A DNA stretch of 64,000 nucleotides. It comes from DASUPK01 sp963782345. Its GTDB lineage: Bacteria > Actinomycetota > Thermoleophilia > Solirubrobacterales > 70-9. The stretch lies in the NCBI GenBank assembly GCA_963782345.1, contig CAWAJF010000007.1, positions 1 through 64,000 on the forward strand, read 5' to 3'. Both the position numbers and the translations under genes were made by a program. The notes under the pieces were generated by a model that was not told the origin of the DNA, did no database searches, and saw only the letters and a program-made list of their open reading frames with translations. Shown here in pieces: positions 6,512-15,981 of this stretch; position 1 is the stretch's first letter; each line of letters begins with the position of its first letter.

Positions 6512-8970
6512 GGGCGCCGGACTCCTGGCTGCGCACCTACTGCGATCCGAAGCTCTCGGTCGAGGAGCTGGCCGACGAGCTCGCCATGCACTCGATCGAG
6601 GTCGAGCGGATCACCCACGCCGGGGCCCCGGATCCCGAGGGGTTCGTGGTCGGGAAGGTGCTCTCTGTCGAGAAGCACCCGGACGCCGAGCGGCTCAGCG
6701 TCTGCGAGGTCGACGCCGGCGACGGGGGCCGGACGATCGTCTGCGGTGCCCCGAACGTCGCCGCCGGCCAGACCGTGCCGGTGGCCCTGCCGGGGGCCGT
6801 GATGCCGGACGGCACCAAGCTCGGCAAGGCGAAGCTGCGTGGCGTCGAATCGAACGGGATGATCCTCTCGGAGGCCGAGCTGGAGCTTGGCGACGACGCG
6901 GCGGGAATCGCGGTTCTTGAAGAGGACGGATGGGCTCCGGGGACGCCACTCGGCGAGGTGATCCCGGTTTCCGATCCGGTGATCGAGCTGGAGCCGACCT
7001 CGAACCGCGTGGACTGCTTCGGGCTGTACGGCGTCGCGCGCGAGGTCCACGCGATCACGGGCGAGCCTCTCGCGAATGCTCCCTGGGAGGATGACACCGA
7101 GGCGACCGGCGAGGGCGAGGTCTCCGATTACGCGTCGGTGAGCGTCGAGGTGCCCGAGCTCTGCCCCCGGTTCAGCGCCCGCGTCTTCACCGACGTCCAG
7201 ATCGGGCCGTCGCCCCTCTGGCTCAAGGCGCGGCTGATCGGCGCCGGGATGCGGCCGATCAACAACGTCGTCGACATCACGAACTACGTGATGCTGATGA
7301 CCGCCCAGCCGCTCCACTCCTTCGACCTGGACAAGGTCCCAGACGGCGCTCTGGTCGTCCGCTCCGCGAGCAAGGGCGAGAAGATGACGACGCTCGACGG
7401 CGCCGAGCGGACCTTCGACGAGGACGCCGTCCTGGTCTGTGATCGCAACGGGCCCTCGGGCATCGCGGGGATCATGGGCGGCGAGGTCTCGGAGGTGTCC
7501 GAGACGACCACGCGCGTGCTGCTCGAGGTCGCCACCTGGAAGGGCGTCAACATCCTCCGGACCTCGCGCAAGCTCGGGCTGCGCACCGACGCCTCCAACC
7601 GCTTCGAGAAGCAGCTGCACCCCGAGTTGGCGCTCAGGGCACAGAGGATCGCCTCCCAGCTGATGGTCGAGCTCTGTGGGGCGAAGCTCGTTCCCGGCAC
7701 GATCGACGAGGCCGCAGACGTTCCCGAGCCGCACAGGCTGCGGCTGCGGCACGAGCGGGTCGCGCGCCTGCTGGGCATGGAGATCTCGCCCGACCAATGC
7801 GCCGAGTACCTGGAGCGGCTCGACTTCGAGGTCAACCGCGACGGCGGCGACCTGGAGGCGACGGTGCCGTTCCACCGCCACTACGACGTCACCCGGGAGG
7901 TCGACCTGATCGAGGAGGTCGGCCGCATCCACGGCTACGCGAAGAACCTTCCCGCCAGCCTGCCCTCCACGAGCGGCCAGGCGGGCCGGCTGACCCGCGA
8001 GCAGCGCCTGCGCCGCAGGGCCGAGGACGCGATGCGCGACCTGGGCTTCGACGCGGTCGTCGATCTCAGCCTCACCGATCCCGGGACGCCGGGCAGGCTC
8101 CGGATCCCGGAGGGCGACGTCCGCTCCGAGCCGATCCGGGTCTCGAACCCGCTGTCGGCCGAGCACTCGGTCGAGCGGACCGCGCTGGTCGGCTCCCTGC
8201 TCGAGGCCGCGAGCTACAACCGTGCGCACGGCGCCGAGCGGGTGGCGCTGTTCGAGTCCGGCCGCGCCCACCTCCGCGAGGGGAGCTCCCCCCAGGACGG
8301 CGTCCTCGCCGGCAAGTTCGTCGGGAAGCGCCCCGCGCCGGCCTACGAGCCCTGGCGGATCGCGTCCATCGCCACCGGCCCGCTGCACCGGGGCGGATGG
8401 CGCGGCGAGCCCGCCGAGTCAGACTTCTACGCGCTGAAGGGCGTCCTCGAGGCGCTCGCCCGGCAGCTCGGGGCCGAGCTCGAGATCGCCCCCGGCGACG
8501 AGCCGTTCCTCCATCCAGGCCGGAGCGCCCGGGTGATCGTCGACGGTGAGGACAGCGGCTGGATCGGCGAGATCCACCCGCTCGTCTGTCGCGAGTGGGA
8601 TCTCGACGCCGCCGCAGGCTTCGAGGTGGACCTTGCTCCACTGGTGGCCGCCTCGCCCATCGGAGATGAGACCTATGAGGACGTGATCTCCTATCCCGCC
8701 GTCCACCAGGACGTTGCGGTCGTCGTCGACGACTCCGTCCCGGCCGCCGAGGTGCGCTCCACTGTGCTCGAGGGCGGCGGAGAGCTGCTGCGCTCGGCCG
8801 AGGTGTTCGATCTCTATCGGGGTGAGCAGGTCGGAGAGCGGCGCAAGAGCCTTGCTCTCCGGCTCACCTTCCGGGCCGCTGATCGGACGCTCACCGACGA
8901 GGAGGTCACCGAGCGAAGGAAGGCGATCGAGGCGGCCGTCGGCAAGATCGGGGGGTCGCTCCGTGAGTAG
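6508..8970 (+). CDS. pheT: Phenylalanine-tRNA ligase beta subunit
   Basis: 820 aa, full length. Domains in order: an N-terminal strand and EMAP/tRNA-binding OB fold (about 40-150, GKVLSVEKHPDAERLSVCEV); B3/B4 editing domain; B5; a class-II-like core; and a C-terminal anticodon-binding FDX-ACB domain (from about 725, SYPAVHQDVAVVVDD). Its stop overlaps the argC GTG by 8 nt, so the arginine genes are probably co-transcribed with pheST. Confidence 0.96.
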   Translation: MRAPDSWLRTYCDPKLSVEELADELAMHSIEVERITHAGAPDPEGFVVGKVLSVEKHPDAERLSVCEVDAGDGGRTIVCGAPNVAAGQTVPVALPGAVMPDGTKLGKAKLRGVESNGMILSEAELELGDDAAGIAVLEEDGWAPGTPLGEVIPVSDPVIELEPTSNRVDCFGLYGVAREVHAITGEPLANAPWEDDTEATGEGEVSDYASVSVEVPELCPRFSARVFTDVQIGPSPLWLKARLIGAGMRPINNVVDITNYVMLMTAQPLHSFDLDKVPDGALVVRSASKGEKMTTLDGAERTFDEDAVLVCDRNGPSGIAGIMGGEVSEVSETTTRVLLEVATWKGVNILRTSRKLGLRTDASNRFEKQLHPELALRAQRIASQLMVELCGAKLVPGTIDEAADVPEPHRLRLRHERVARLLGMEISPDQCAEYLERLDFEVNRDGGDLEATVPFHRHYDVTREVDLIEEVGRIHGYAKNLPASLPSTSGQAGRLTREQRLRRRAEDAMRDLGFDAVVDLSLTDPGTPGRLRIPEGDVRSEPIRVSNPLSAEHSVERTALVGSLLEAASYNRAHGAERVALFESGRAHLREGSSPQDGVLAGKFVGKRPAPAYEPWRIASIATGPLHRGGWRGEPAESDFYALKGVLEALARQLGAELEIAPGDEPFLHPGRSARVIVDGEDSGWIGEIHPLVCREWDLDAAAGFEVDLAPLVAASPIGDETYEDVISYPAVHQDVAVVVDDSVPAAEVRSTVLEGGGELLRSAEVFDLYRGEQVGERRKSLALRLTFRAADRTLTDEEVTERRKAIEAAVGKIGGSLRE

Positions 8971-9979
8971 GGTCCTCGTCGCCGGGGCCTCCGGATACGC
9001 CGGGGCGCTCGCGGCCGAGCTCGTCCGAAGGCACCCGAGCCTCGAGCTCGCGCGCGTGACCGCGCGGACGGACGCGGGCCGGCGCCTCAACGAGCTCCAT
9101 CCGCGGTACGGGGTCGACCTGGTGCTCGAGGAGCCATCCGCCGAGGACGGTTCCGACGTCGACGCCGCGATCGTCGCCTACCCCCACGGCGCGGCCGCTC
9201 CGGTCGTCTCCGCGCTGCACGGGCAGGGGACGAAGGTTGTCGACCTCTCGGCGGACTTCCGGCTGCACGACCTCGACACCTACGGCCGCTGGTACGGCGA
9301 GCACGGGGCGCCCGAGCTGCTGGGCGACGCGGTCTACGGGCTCACCGAGCTCCACCGCGAGGCGATCGCGGGCGCCGATCTGGTCGCCAACCCGGGCTGC
9401 TATCCGACCGCGAGCATCCTCGCCCTGGCGCCGCTGGCCGCCGAGGGGCTGATCGCGGACCTCGTGATCGACGCCAAGTCAGGGGTCTCCGGCGCCGGGC
9501 GCGCAGTCGAGGAGGAGATGGCTGTCGTCAAGGAGACCGACGACACAAGGCCCTACAAGGTGGCCGGGCATCGCCACACGCCCGAGATCGCCCAGGAGCT
9601 CACGGAGCTCGCCGGTGGCAACGGCGCGGGTGACTCCTTCGCCGGACTCACCTTCGTCCCGCACCTGATGCCCTTCGACCAGGGCGAGCTGGTGAGCTGC
9701 TACGTGCGCACCTCCGAGCCGGTCGATCCCGCACGGATGCTCTCCCTCTACGAGGAGCGCTACGGGGGGGAGCCGTTCGTCGAGGTGACCTCCGATCCCC
9801 CCGGCGTCAGCGGCGTCCGGGGCACCAATCTCTGCCGGATCCATCTCGCCCTCAACGAGGCCTCGGGCCGCACGCTGGCCTTCGCCTCGATCGACAACCT
9901 GTGGAAGGGCGCCGCCTCCCAGGCGATCCAGAACCTCAACCTGATGCTCGGGTTGCCGGAAGGCGAGGGGATCTCGTGA
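8963..9979 (+). CDS. argC: N-acetyl-gamma-glutamyl-phosphate reductase
   Basis: 338 aa. It reduces N-acetylglutamyl-phosphate with NADPH, the third step of arginine synthesis. The Rossmann motif VAGASGYAGALAAEL lies at the N-terminus; the catalytic Cys is in NPGCYPTAS and the conserved His in GHRHTPEI. The GTG at 8963 overlaps the end of pheT and gives the expected N-terminus. It overlaps argJ by GTGA. Confidence 0.96.
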   Translation: MSRVLVAGASGYAGALAAELVRRHPSLELARVTARTDAGRRLNELHPRYGVDLVLEEPSAEDGSDVDAAIVAYPHGAAAPVVSALHGQGTKVVDLSADFRLHDLDTYGRWYGEHGAPELLGDAVYGLTELHREAIAGADLVANPGCYPTASILALAPLAAEGLIADLVIDAKSGVSGAGRAVEEEMAVVKETDDTRPYKVAGHRHTPEIAQELTELAGGNGAGDSFAGLTFVPHLMPFDQGELVSCYVRTSEPVDPARMLSLYEERYGGEPFVEVTSDPPGVSGVRGTNLCRIHLALNEASGRTLAFASIDNLWKGAASQAIQNLNLMLGLPEGEGIS

Positions 9980-11142
9980 GTCCCGCGACGCAGACGTTCT
10001 TTCGCTCCCGCTGGGTGACGCCGCCCCCGGAGTTCGAGCAACTCGATCCCGCCGAGCTGGCGCCGGGCTTCCGGGCGGCCGGTGTGGCCTGCGGGCTGAA
10101 GGGCGGCGGCGAGACCGACGTCGCTGTGCTGGCCTGCGACGCGGACGAGGTGCGCTCCGCACTGGCGCTAACCCGGAACGCGGCCGCCGCCGCGCCCATT
10201 CGGGTCTGCCGGCAGAAATGCGACGCCGATGCGCTGCGCGCTGTGGCCGTCAATTCGGGCAACGCCAACGCGGCGACCGGAGAGCAGGGCTACCGGGACG
10301 CCCTCGCGATGCGGGACGCGGCGGCGCAGGCGCTCGGCGTCGAGCCCCGTAGCGTCGCGGTCGCCGAGACCGGCACGATCGGAGTCCCGCTCGACGTCGA
10401 GGCGGTGACCACCGGGGTTCTCGAGGCGGCCCAGGGCCTCTCCGCGAGCGGTGGCGAGGATTTCGCCCGGGCGATCATGACCACGGACCGCGGCCCGAAG
10501 CGCTGCACGATCCGCGCCGGCGAGGTGACGGTCTCCGCCCAGGCCAAGGGGGCGGGGATGATCGAGCCGGGTTTCGCGACGATGCTCTGCTTCATCCAGA
10601 CGGATGCGGTGATCGAGGACCCAGACAAGGCGCTGCGCCGCTCCCTGGCGGATTCGATGGAGCGGATCACCGTGGACGGGCAGATGAGCACGAATGACAC
10701 CGTCATGCTGCAGGCGACCGGCTCGTCGGGCGCGGCAATCCCTAAGGGGCTGTTGGAGGCCGTGTTGCTCCAGCTCGCGCTCGAGATCGTCGCGGACGGC
10801 GAGGGCGCAACGCGTGTGGGCCGTGCGGAGGTTGTTGGCGCGCAGACGATCGCCGAGGCGGAGCGGGTCGCTCGGGCGATCGCCAACTCACCGCTGGTGA
10901 AGACGGCGTTGTTCGGCAGGGACTCGAACTGGGGCCGGATCGCCCAGGCCGCCGGGATGGCGCTGGCGGGGGAGGAGCTCGATGAGCTCGGGCCGGACCG
11001 CATCCAGGCCGCGGAGCTCGCCTCGGACGGTTCAGAAGCGGAGCTTTCGATCAACCTGGGCCGCGGCAAGGCGAGCGCCCACGTCTACTTCAGCGACCTC
11101 ACACACGACTACATCCGGATCAACGCGGAGTACACGACGTGA
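9976..11142 (+). CDS. argJ: Glutamate N-acetyltransferase (ornithine acetyltransferase)
   Basis: 388 aa. It transfers the acetyl group from N-acetylornithine to glutamate, giving the cyclic arginine pathway. The protein self-cleaves before the Thr of the ATMLCF motif (about Thr202), and that motif is intact. GTG start overlapping the argC stop; its own stop overlaps the argB GTG (GTGA). C-terminal motif HDYIRINAEYTT is typical of the family. Confidence 0.95.
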   Translation: MSPATQTFFRSRWVTPPPEFEQLDPAELAPGFRAAGVACGLKGGGETDVAVLACDADEVRSALALTRNAAAAAPIRVCRQKCDADALRAVAVNSGNANAATGEQGYRDALAMRDAAAQALGVEPRSVAVAETGTIGVPLDVEAVTTGVLEAAQGLSASGGEDFARAIMTTDRGPKRCTIRAGEVTVSAQAKGAGMIEPGFATMLCFIQTDAVIEDPDKALRRSLADSMERITVDGQMSTNDTVMLQATGSSGAAIPKGLLEAVLLQLALEIVADGEGATRVGRAEVVGAQTIAEAERVARAIANSPLVKTALFGRDSNWGRIAQAAGMALAGEELDELGPDRIQAAELASDGSEAELSINLGRGKASAHVYFSDLTHDYIRINAEYTT

Positions 11143-11978
11143 CCGGCTCGGTGGAGACCCTCCTCGAGGCGCTCCCCTACATCAGGGAGTTCCACGGCCG
11201 CACGATCGTGATCAAGTACGGCGGCGCCGCGATGCGCGACGAAGAGCTGCGCGAGGCCTTCGCCCGCGACGTGGTGCTCCTCAAGTACGTCGGGATGAAC
11301 CCGGTGATCGTCCACGGCGGCGGCCCGGAGATCACGTACTACATGGAGAAGATGGGGATGGAGGTGAAGTTCGTCGAGGGCCTGCGCGTCTCCGATGCCG
11401 AGACGGTCGAGGTCGCGAAGATGGTGCTGCTCGGGAAGATCAACTCGGACATCCTCACCCGGCTCAACCGCCACGGCCAGCCGGCGGTCGGGCTCGGCGG
11501 TGAGGACGGCTCGCTGTTCGAGGTCCGGCCTGTCGGGCAGTCGGCGGAGGTCGGCTTCGTCGGCGAGATCACGAACGTCAACGTCGACGTGATCGAGCAC
11601 ATCGCCGAGGACTACATCCCGGTGATCGCGTCGGTCGGCACCGACCGCGAGGGCGCCTCCTACAACGTGAACGCCGACGAGGCGGCGGGGAAGGTCGCGG
11701 CGGCGATGCCGGCGCACAAGGCGATCTTCCTGACCGACGTCGACGGCTGGCTGCGGGATCCGGACGATCCGGAGACGCGCATCTCGCAGGCGACGGCCGA
11801 CGAGGTCACAGCCGCGCTCGACAGCGTCGGGGGCGGGATGCGTCCGAAGCTCGCGGGGTGCGTCGATGCGATCGCGGGCGGGGTGGAGGCGACCCACATC
11901 GTCGACGGCCGCCGCCCGCACACGCTGCTGCTGGAGCTCTTCACCGACGCGGGCATCGGCACGAAGATCACGGCATGA
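11139..11978 (+). CDS. argB: Acetylglutamate kinase
   Basis: 279-aa amino-acid kinase. It phosphorylates N-acetylglutamate with ATP, usually the feedback-controlled step. Motifs IKYGGAAM (phosphate binding, Lys) and VHGGGPEITYYMEKMG (acetylglutamate binding) are intact, and the C-terminal ATP-binding half is complete. GTG start in a GTGA overlap with argJ; argD follows after 10 nt. Confidence 0.96.
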   Translation: MTGSVETLLEALPYIREFHGRTIVIKYGGAAMRDEELREAFARDVVLLKYVGMNPVIVHGGGPEITYYMEKMGMEVKFVEGLRVSDAETVEVAKMVLLGKINSDILTRLNRHGQPAVGLGGEDGSLFEVRPVGQSAEVGFVGEITNVNVDVIEHIAEDYIPVIASVGTDREGASYNVNADEAAGKVAAAMPAHKAIFLTDVDGWLRDPDDPETRISQATADEVTAALDSVGGGMRPKLAGCVDAIAGGVEATHIVDGRRPHTLLLELFTDAGIGTKITA

Positions 11979-11988
11979 GGCCACGCTC

Positions 11989-13161
11989 GTGAAGGTCGCC
12001 GAGCTCCAGGAGCTCGAGTCCCGTTGGGTGATGCAGACCTATGCGCGCATGCCCGTGGAGTTCGTGCGCGGAGAGGGGGCGAGGCTCTGGGACTCCGAGG
12101 GCAAGGAGTACCTCGACTTCCTGGCTGGGATCTCGGTCTGCTCCGCCGGCCACTGCCATCCCGCGGTCGTCGAGGCCGTGCGCGAGCAGGTCGGCACGCT
12201 CACCCACACCTCCAACCTCTATCTGACTGAGGGCGGTGTTCGGCTCGCCCAGCGTCTCTGTGAGTCGAGCCTCGGCGGCAGAGCCTTCCTCTGCAACTCG
12301 GGCACGGAGGCCAACGAGTGCGCGATCAAGCTCGCCCGCAAGCACGCCCACGGCCGGGGCATCGCCGATCCGGAGATCGTCGTGCTGGAGGGCGCCTTCC
12401 ACGGTCGCACTATGGGGTCGCTCTCCGCCACCCCCGGTCTCTCGACCAACGAGAGCTTCGCTCCATACCTGCCCGGATTCCGCGCGGTACCCCGGGATGA
12501 CCCCGGTGCGCTCACGGAGGCGGTGAGCGACCGGACCGCCGCGGTCATGCTCGAGCCGATCCAGGGTGAGACGGGAGTCAACATCGTTCCCGACGAGGTG
12601 ATCGCCGCGGCGCGGGAGGCCTGCGACGATGCTGGCGCGCTGCTGCTCTTTGACGAGATCCAGACCGGGATGGGCCGCACCGGCTCGCTCTGGGCCTACG
12701 AGCAGCTACCGGCCCGCCCCGACGTGATGACCACCGCCAAGGCGCTGGGAGGCGGCATGCCCGTCGGTGCCTGCGTGACGACGCCCGAGACTGCCGACGT
12801 CCTGGAGCGTGGCGACCACGGGTCGACCTTCGCCGGCGGACCACTGATCGCCGCGGCCTCGCTTGCCGCCTTCGACGTGATCGATGACCCCGAGCTGCTC
12901 CGCCGGGTGCGGGAGCTCGGGGGCCGGCTCCGCGAGGGGCTCGAGGGGATCGATTCCATCGGAGAGGCACGGGGCCGGGGCCTGATGGTCGGTGCCCGGC
13001 TGGAGGGCGTGGACGCCAAGGACGCGGCCTCGCGGCTCCTCGCGGAGGGGCTGATCGTCAACCCGATCGGTGCCGGCATCCTGCGGTTCCTGCCCCCGCT
13101 GGTGATCGGCGAGGCAGAGGTCGACGAGGCGCTCGATATTCTCGGCCGGACGCTCGGTTAG
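11989..13161 (+). CDS. argD: Acetylornithine aminotransferase
   Basis: 390-aa class III PLP aminotransferase. It converts N-acetylglutamate semialdehyde to N-acetylornithine. The PLP Lys is in TTAKALGGGMPVGA; FDEIQTGMGRTG holds the PLP-ring Asp. The GTG at 11989 is used because it gives the family N-terminus 10 nt after argB. argF does not follow, unlike in many actinobacteria; a small anchored protein and a sortase come next. Its TAG stop is part of the -10 of the next gene. Confidence 0.94.
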   Translation: MKVAELQELESRWVMQTYARMPVEFVRGEGARLWDSEGKEYLDFLAGISVCSAGHCHPAVVEAVREQVGTLTHTSNLYLTEGGVRLAQRLCESSLGGRAFLCNSGTEANECAIKLARKHAHGRGIADPEIVVLEGAFHGRTMGSLSATPGLSTNESFAPYLPGFRAVPRDDPGALTEAVSDRTAAVMLEPIQGETGVNIVPDEVIAAAREACDDAGALLLFDEIQTGMGRTGSLWAYEQLPARPDVMTTAKALGGGMPVGACVTTPETADVLERGDHGSTFAGGPLIAAASLAAFDVIDDPELLRRVRELGGRLREGLEGIDSIGEARGRGLMVGARLEGVDAKDAASRLLAEGLIVNPIGAGILRFLPPLVIGEAEVDEALDILGRTLG

Positions 13162-13164
13162 CAT
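13159..13164 (+). promoter_or_regulatory. Leaderless -10 (TAGCAT) of the 88-aa anchored protein
   Basis: TANNNT, 6 nt before a GTG start, with its TAG doubling as the argD stop codon. This suggests the downstream gene has its own promoter rather than relying on the arg operon. Confidence 0.55.
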
Positions 13165-13170
13165 CGCCCC

Positions 13171-13437
13171 GTGAACGCTCGTGCCCGCTGGGCCATCGGA
13201 ATCCTCGTCGCCCTCGTGATTGGCCTGGTCGTCGGCCTGATCATCGTGGCGGGCAACGACGGCAACAACAGCACGACCACGTCCACGCCGCTGCAATCCA
13301 TCTCGACGACCGTTCCCCAGACGACGGTCCAGAGCACCACCCAGGCGACGATCTCGACCACGACCGCCCCGAGCGGTGGCACCCCGGCGCCGAATCCGGG
13401 CGGCACGACGTCGCCCGGCGGCTCCGGCGGTCTCTAA
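13171..13437 (+). CDS. Small membrane-anchored Thr/Ser/Pro-rich protein
   Basis: 88 aa, no family recognised. One hydrophobic helix (about residues 7-28, ALVIGLVVGLIIV) is followed by a low-complexity tail rich in Thr, Ser, Pro and Gly with many TTT/STT runs, as in extracellular wall-spanning linkers. Type II orientation with the tail outside is likely. It has its own leaderless promoter, and its neighbour on the other strand is a sortase. No LPXTG-like sorting signal is visible, so it is not an obvious sortase substrate. Confidence 0.7.
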   Translation: MNARARWAIGILVALVIGLVVGLIIVAGNDGNNSTTTSTPLQSISTTVPQTTVQSTTQATISTTTAPSGGTPAPNPGGTTSPGGSGGL

Positions 13438-13504
13438 CCCCGGTTCTCTGCAGACCGGACGCGCCCTCGATGATCAGCGCCGCGGCGTACTGAGCGAGCC
13501 TCGC

Positions 13505-14212
13505 CTATGGGGCGGGCCAGCGGCTCTCGCCGGTGATGTCGAAGAGATCGGTGCGGCTGAGCTTCGCGAAGATCGCGTATCGATGCGCCGCGCTGTACGG
13601 CGGGTGACACGCCGTCAGCACGAGGCGGTCATAACCCACCGACTTGATGATGCCGACGTCGCTCGGGTCGACGATCTCATGCTTCTCGACGGTGTAGGTG
13701 AACGCCGCGTAGGGCATCTCGACCCGGATCGGGTCACCGTCCCGGATCTGGTCTATGTGACGGAAGGGAGCGAGGTAGGTGGTGCGGTGCCCGGCGATCG
13801 CCACCGTCCCGGGCTGTCCCGGGATCGGCGTGTTCCGGTAGTGGCCGGGACCCTTCTCGAGGGAGGCGGTGTCGGTCCCCTGCACGACGACGATGTTCAG
13901 TCCGATCCGGTCGATCTTGATCCGGCCGATGGCGTGGCCCTCGACGAGATGGGGCTTGAACCGGTCCGCGAGGACGCGCGCCTTCCGGGAGACGCCGCGA
14001 ACTCCCGAGATCGCCGAGAGGTCCGCCGGCGTCGGATACTGCGACTCGAGCTGGTTCAGCTGATCCGCGGCCTGGCCCTGCTTGAACGCTCCATAAGCGG
14101 CCGAGAGGGGCTCCTGCCAGAGCAGCGTGAGGCCCGCGTCGGAGAGGACCACGAGCCCAGCGGTGATCAGCATGACCGAGCTGATTCGTAGGAACCGATG
14201 CATTGCCGTCAT
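13505..14212 (-). CDS. Sortase (class E-like)
   Basis: 235-aa membrane-anchored transpeptidase that would attach proteins to the cell wall. An N-terminal transmembrane helix (about 9-31) precedes the sortase barrel. Catalytic residues are His142 (AGHRTTY), Cys202 (LTACHPP) and Arg211 (SAAHRY). The start is taken at the ATG at 14212; the ATG at 14203 is an alternative, and an upstream GTG would overlap argG. It is divergent from argG. No sorting-signal substrate gene was seen nearby. Confidence 0.88.
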   Translation of the reverse strand: MTAMHRFLRISSVMLITAGLVVLSDAGLTLLWQEPLSAAYGAFKQGQAADQLNQLESQYPTPADLSAISGVRGVSRKARVLADRFKPHLVEGHAIGRIKIDRIGLNIVVVQGTDTASLEKGPGHYRNTPIPGQPGTVAIAGHRTTYLAPFRHIDQIRDGDPIRVEMPYAAFTYTVEKHEIVDPSDVGIIKSVGYDRLVLTACHPPYSAAHRYAIFAKLSRTDLFDITGESRWPAP

Positions 14213-14256
14213 TGTCTCAGCGGCGGCAGAGTGAAAGCGCCACACTTCCCGGCTCA

Positions 14257-15528
14257 ATGCCCGCGGACGAGAACTTCACGGAAGCTCCGAGGATTGCCTC
14301 CTACCAGGCCGATCCGGCCGAGGTCGGGCGGGTGCTGCTGCTCTACTCCGGCGGGCTGGACACCAGCGTCATGCTGAAGTGGATCCAGGAGCGCTACGGG
14401 GCCGAGATCGTGACGCTCACCGTCAACCTCGGGCAGCCGGGGGAGGACTGGGCGGTCGTCACCGGCAAGGCGGAGCAGCTCGGCGCCGTCGAGACCGTCC
14501 TGGTCGACGCGCGAGAGGAGTTCGCCGATCGCTACGTCATGCCCGCGATCAAGGCGAACGCGCTCTACGGCGGCGGCTATCCGCTGTTCACCGCGCTCGG
14601 CAGGCCCCTGATCGGGAAGCTCGCGGTCGAGGCCGCGCGCCAGCACGGATGCGACACGATCGCCCACGGCTGCACCGGCAAGGGCAACGACCAGGTGCGG
14701 ATCGAGGCGACGATCGCGACGCTCGATCCCGAGCTCCGGATCATCGCGCCGGTGCGCGAGTGGCAGATGGGCAGGGAGGAGGAGATCGCCTACGCGCGCG
14801 AGCACGGCATCCCGGTGAAGGGCGGGACCGAGGTCTCGCCCTACTCCATCGACGACAACCTCTGGGGACGCTCATCGGAGGGCCGGACGATCGAGGACCT
14901 GGACGAGGCTCCCCCAGACGATGTCTTCCAGCTGGTCACCCGGCCGCAGGATGCCCCGGACGAGCCTCAGGACGTGACGATCGGATTCGAGCGGGGCCGG
15001 CCCGTCTCCCTGGATGGTGAGAAACTCGAGCTGGTGGAGCTGCTCGAACGGGCCGCCGAGATCGGCCAGCGCCACGGCGTCGGGATCGTCGATCACATCG
15101 AGGACCGGGTCGTGGGCCTGAAGGTCCGGGATCTCTACGAGGTCCCGGCGGCGGCGATCGTCCTCGCCGCCCACCGCGAGCTCGAGAAGCTCGTCTGCAC
15201 GATCCACCAGAACAACTTCAAGGGCACGCTCGAGAGCCAGTGGGCCTACCTCTGCTACGCCGGCCTCTGGCTCGAGCCGCTGCGGATGGACCTCGACGCC
15301 TATATGGACTCGGTGAACGAGTTCGTCACCGGCGAGATCGCGCTCAGGCTCTACCGTGGATCCGTGACCCCGATCCGGAGAAGCTCCCCCTACGCGCTCT
15401 ATGACCGCTCGCTCGCATCTTTCGGCGAATCCGGGGGAGAGTTCTCACAGCACGCAAGCCCCGGGTTCATCGAGCTCTTCACGCTGCAGAGCCGGTTGGC
15501 CCACCGAATCAGGAAGGAGACCGAATGA
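14257..15528 (+). CDS. argG: Argininosuccinate synthase
   Basis: 423 aa. It joins citrulline and aspartate with ATP. The PP-loop LLYSGGLDTSVMLKWI and the citrulline/aspartate-binding region around AHGCTGKGNDQVRIE are intact. The N-terminal extension before the PP-loop (about 28 residues) is longer than usual; the ATG at 14257 is the best start, with no clear Shine-Dalgarno or -10. argH does not follow; a 51-aa membrane protein overlaps by ATGA. Confidence 0.95.
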   Translation: MPADENFTEAPRIASYQADPAEVGRVLLLYSGGLDTSVMLKWIQERYGAEIVTLTVNLGQPGEDWAVVTGKAEQLGAVETVLVDAREEFADRYVMPAIKANALYGGGYPLFTALGRPLIGKLAVEAARQHGCDTIAHGCTGKGNDQVRIEATIATLDPELRIIAPVREWQMGREEEIAYAREHGIPVKGGTEVSPYSIDDNLWGRSSEGRTIEDLDEAPPDDVFQLVTRPQDAPDEPQDVTIGFERGRPVSLDGEKLELVELLERAAEIGQRHGVGIVDHIEDRVVGLKVRDLYEVPAAAIVLAAHRELEKLVCTIHQNNFKGTLESQWAYLCYAGLWLEPLRMDLDAYMDSVNEFVTGEIALRLYRGSVTPIRRSSPYALYDRSLASFGESGGEFSQHASPGFIELFTLQSRLAHRIRKETE

Positions 15529-15680
15529 TGTACGAGCTGATCGGAAGAGCGGTCGTGTGGTTTCTCTGGAAGGCCTACGGCCGGGAGATCCGGATCGCCG
15601 CCGGCGCCGGTGTGGGCATCACCGCCCTCGGGATCGGCGCCTATCTCGCCAGCCGTGGCGGCGACGAAGAAACCGCCTGA
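15525..15680 (+). CDS. 51-aa membrane protein coupled to argG
   Basis: Starts ATGATG overlapping the argG stop (ATGA). The protein begins MMYELIGRAVVWFLW and has a Gly/Ala-rich hydrophobic segment (about residues 24-42) ending in an acidic tail. Not a recognised family. The 4-nt overlap and continuous coding character make it a likely real gene co-translated with argG. Confidence 0.6.
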   Translation: MMYELIGRAVVWFLWKAYGREIRIAAGAGVGITALGIGAYLASRGGDEETA

Positions 15681-15686
15681 CGCCGC

Positions 15687-15878
15687 TCAGTAGGCCTTCG
15701 GGGGGAGAACGATGTGCGTGTGCTCCGAACCGGGGATCGAGCGGATCTTGGCGTGACGGGTCTGGACCGCCCGGTCTCGGCGCGCGGCTGTCAGCTCGCG
15801 GAGGAGCTGAAACACGCGACGCCGCTGCTTGGTGACCGCGCCGGCCGAAATCCTGACTGTGCCCGCATGCGCCTCCAT
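15687..15878 (-). CDS. 63-aa basic hypothetical protein
   Basis: No recognised family. It is preceded by a strong Shine-Dalgarno (GAGGAG, 5 nt before ATG), which argues that it is real. Arg/Lys-rich centre, with a C-terminal GSEHTHIVLPPKAY. It is divergent from the LysR regulator at 15980 (101 nt apart) and convergent with the argG tail gene. Regulation by the adjacent LysR protein is possible but only inferred from position. Confidence 0.5.
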   Translation of the reverse strand: MEAHAGTVRISAGAVTKQRRRVFQLLRELTAARRDRAVQTRHAKIRSIPGSEHTHIVLPPKAY

Positions 15879-15966
15879 CTGAGCTCCTCTCGGTCGTTTC
15901 CTCTTGAACGAGACCGATGGTCCTCTACGTGAGGTATCAGCGCAACATGGATTCCTTCTCGGGCTG

Positions 15967-15981
15967 ATAAGTTTCTCTTAT
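15967..15981. promoter_or_regulatory. LysR-type box (T-N11-A palindrome ATAAG-N5-CTTAT) with embedded -10
   Basis: Perfect palindrome ATAAG-TTTCT-CTTAT containing the T-N11-A core of LysR boxes. It overlaps the first two bases of the lysR ATG. The TANNNT hexamer TAAGTT (15968-15973), 6 nt before that ATG, lies within it. Binding here would block its own promoter, consistent with negative autoregulation. Confidence 0.6.

Noticed and set aside
13438..13504. CCGGT-N9-ACCGG hairpin after the 88-aa gene as a terminator
   Set aside because: Only 5 bp and no T-tract; too weak to call.
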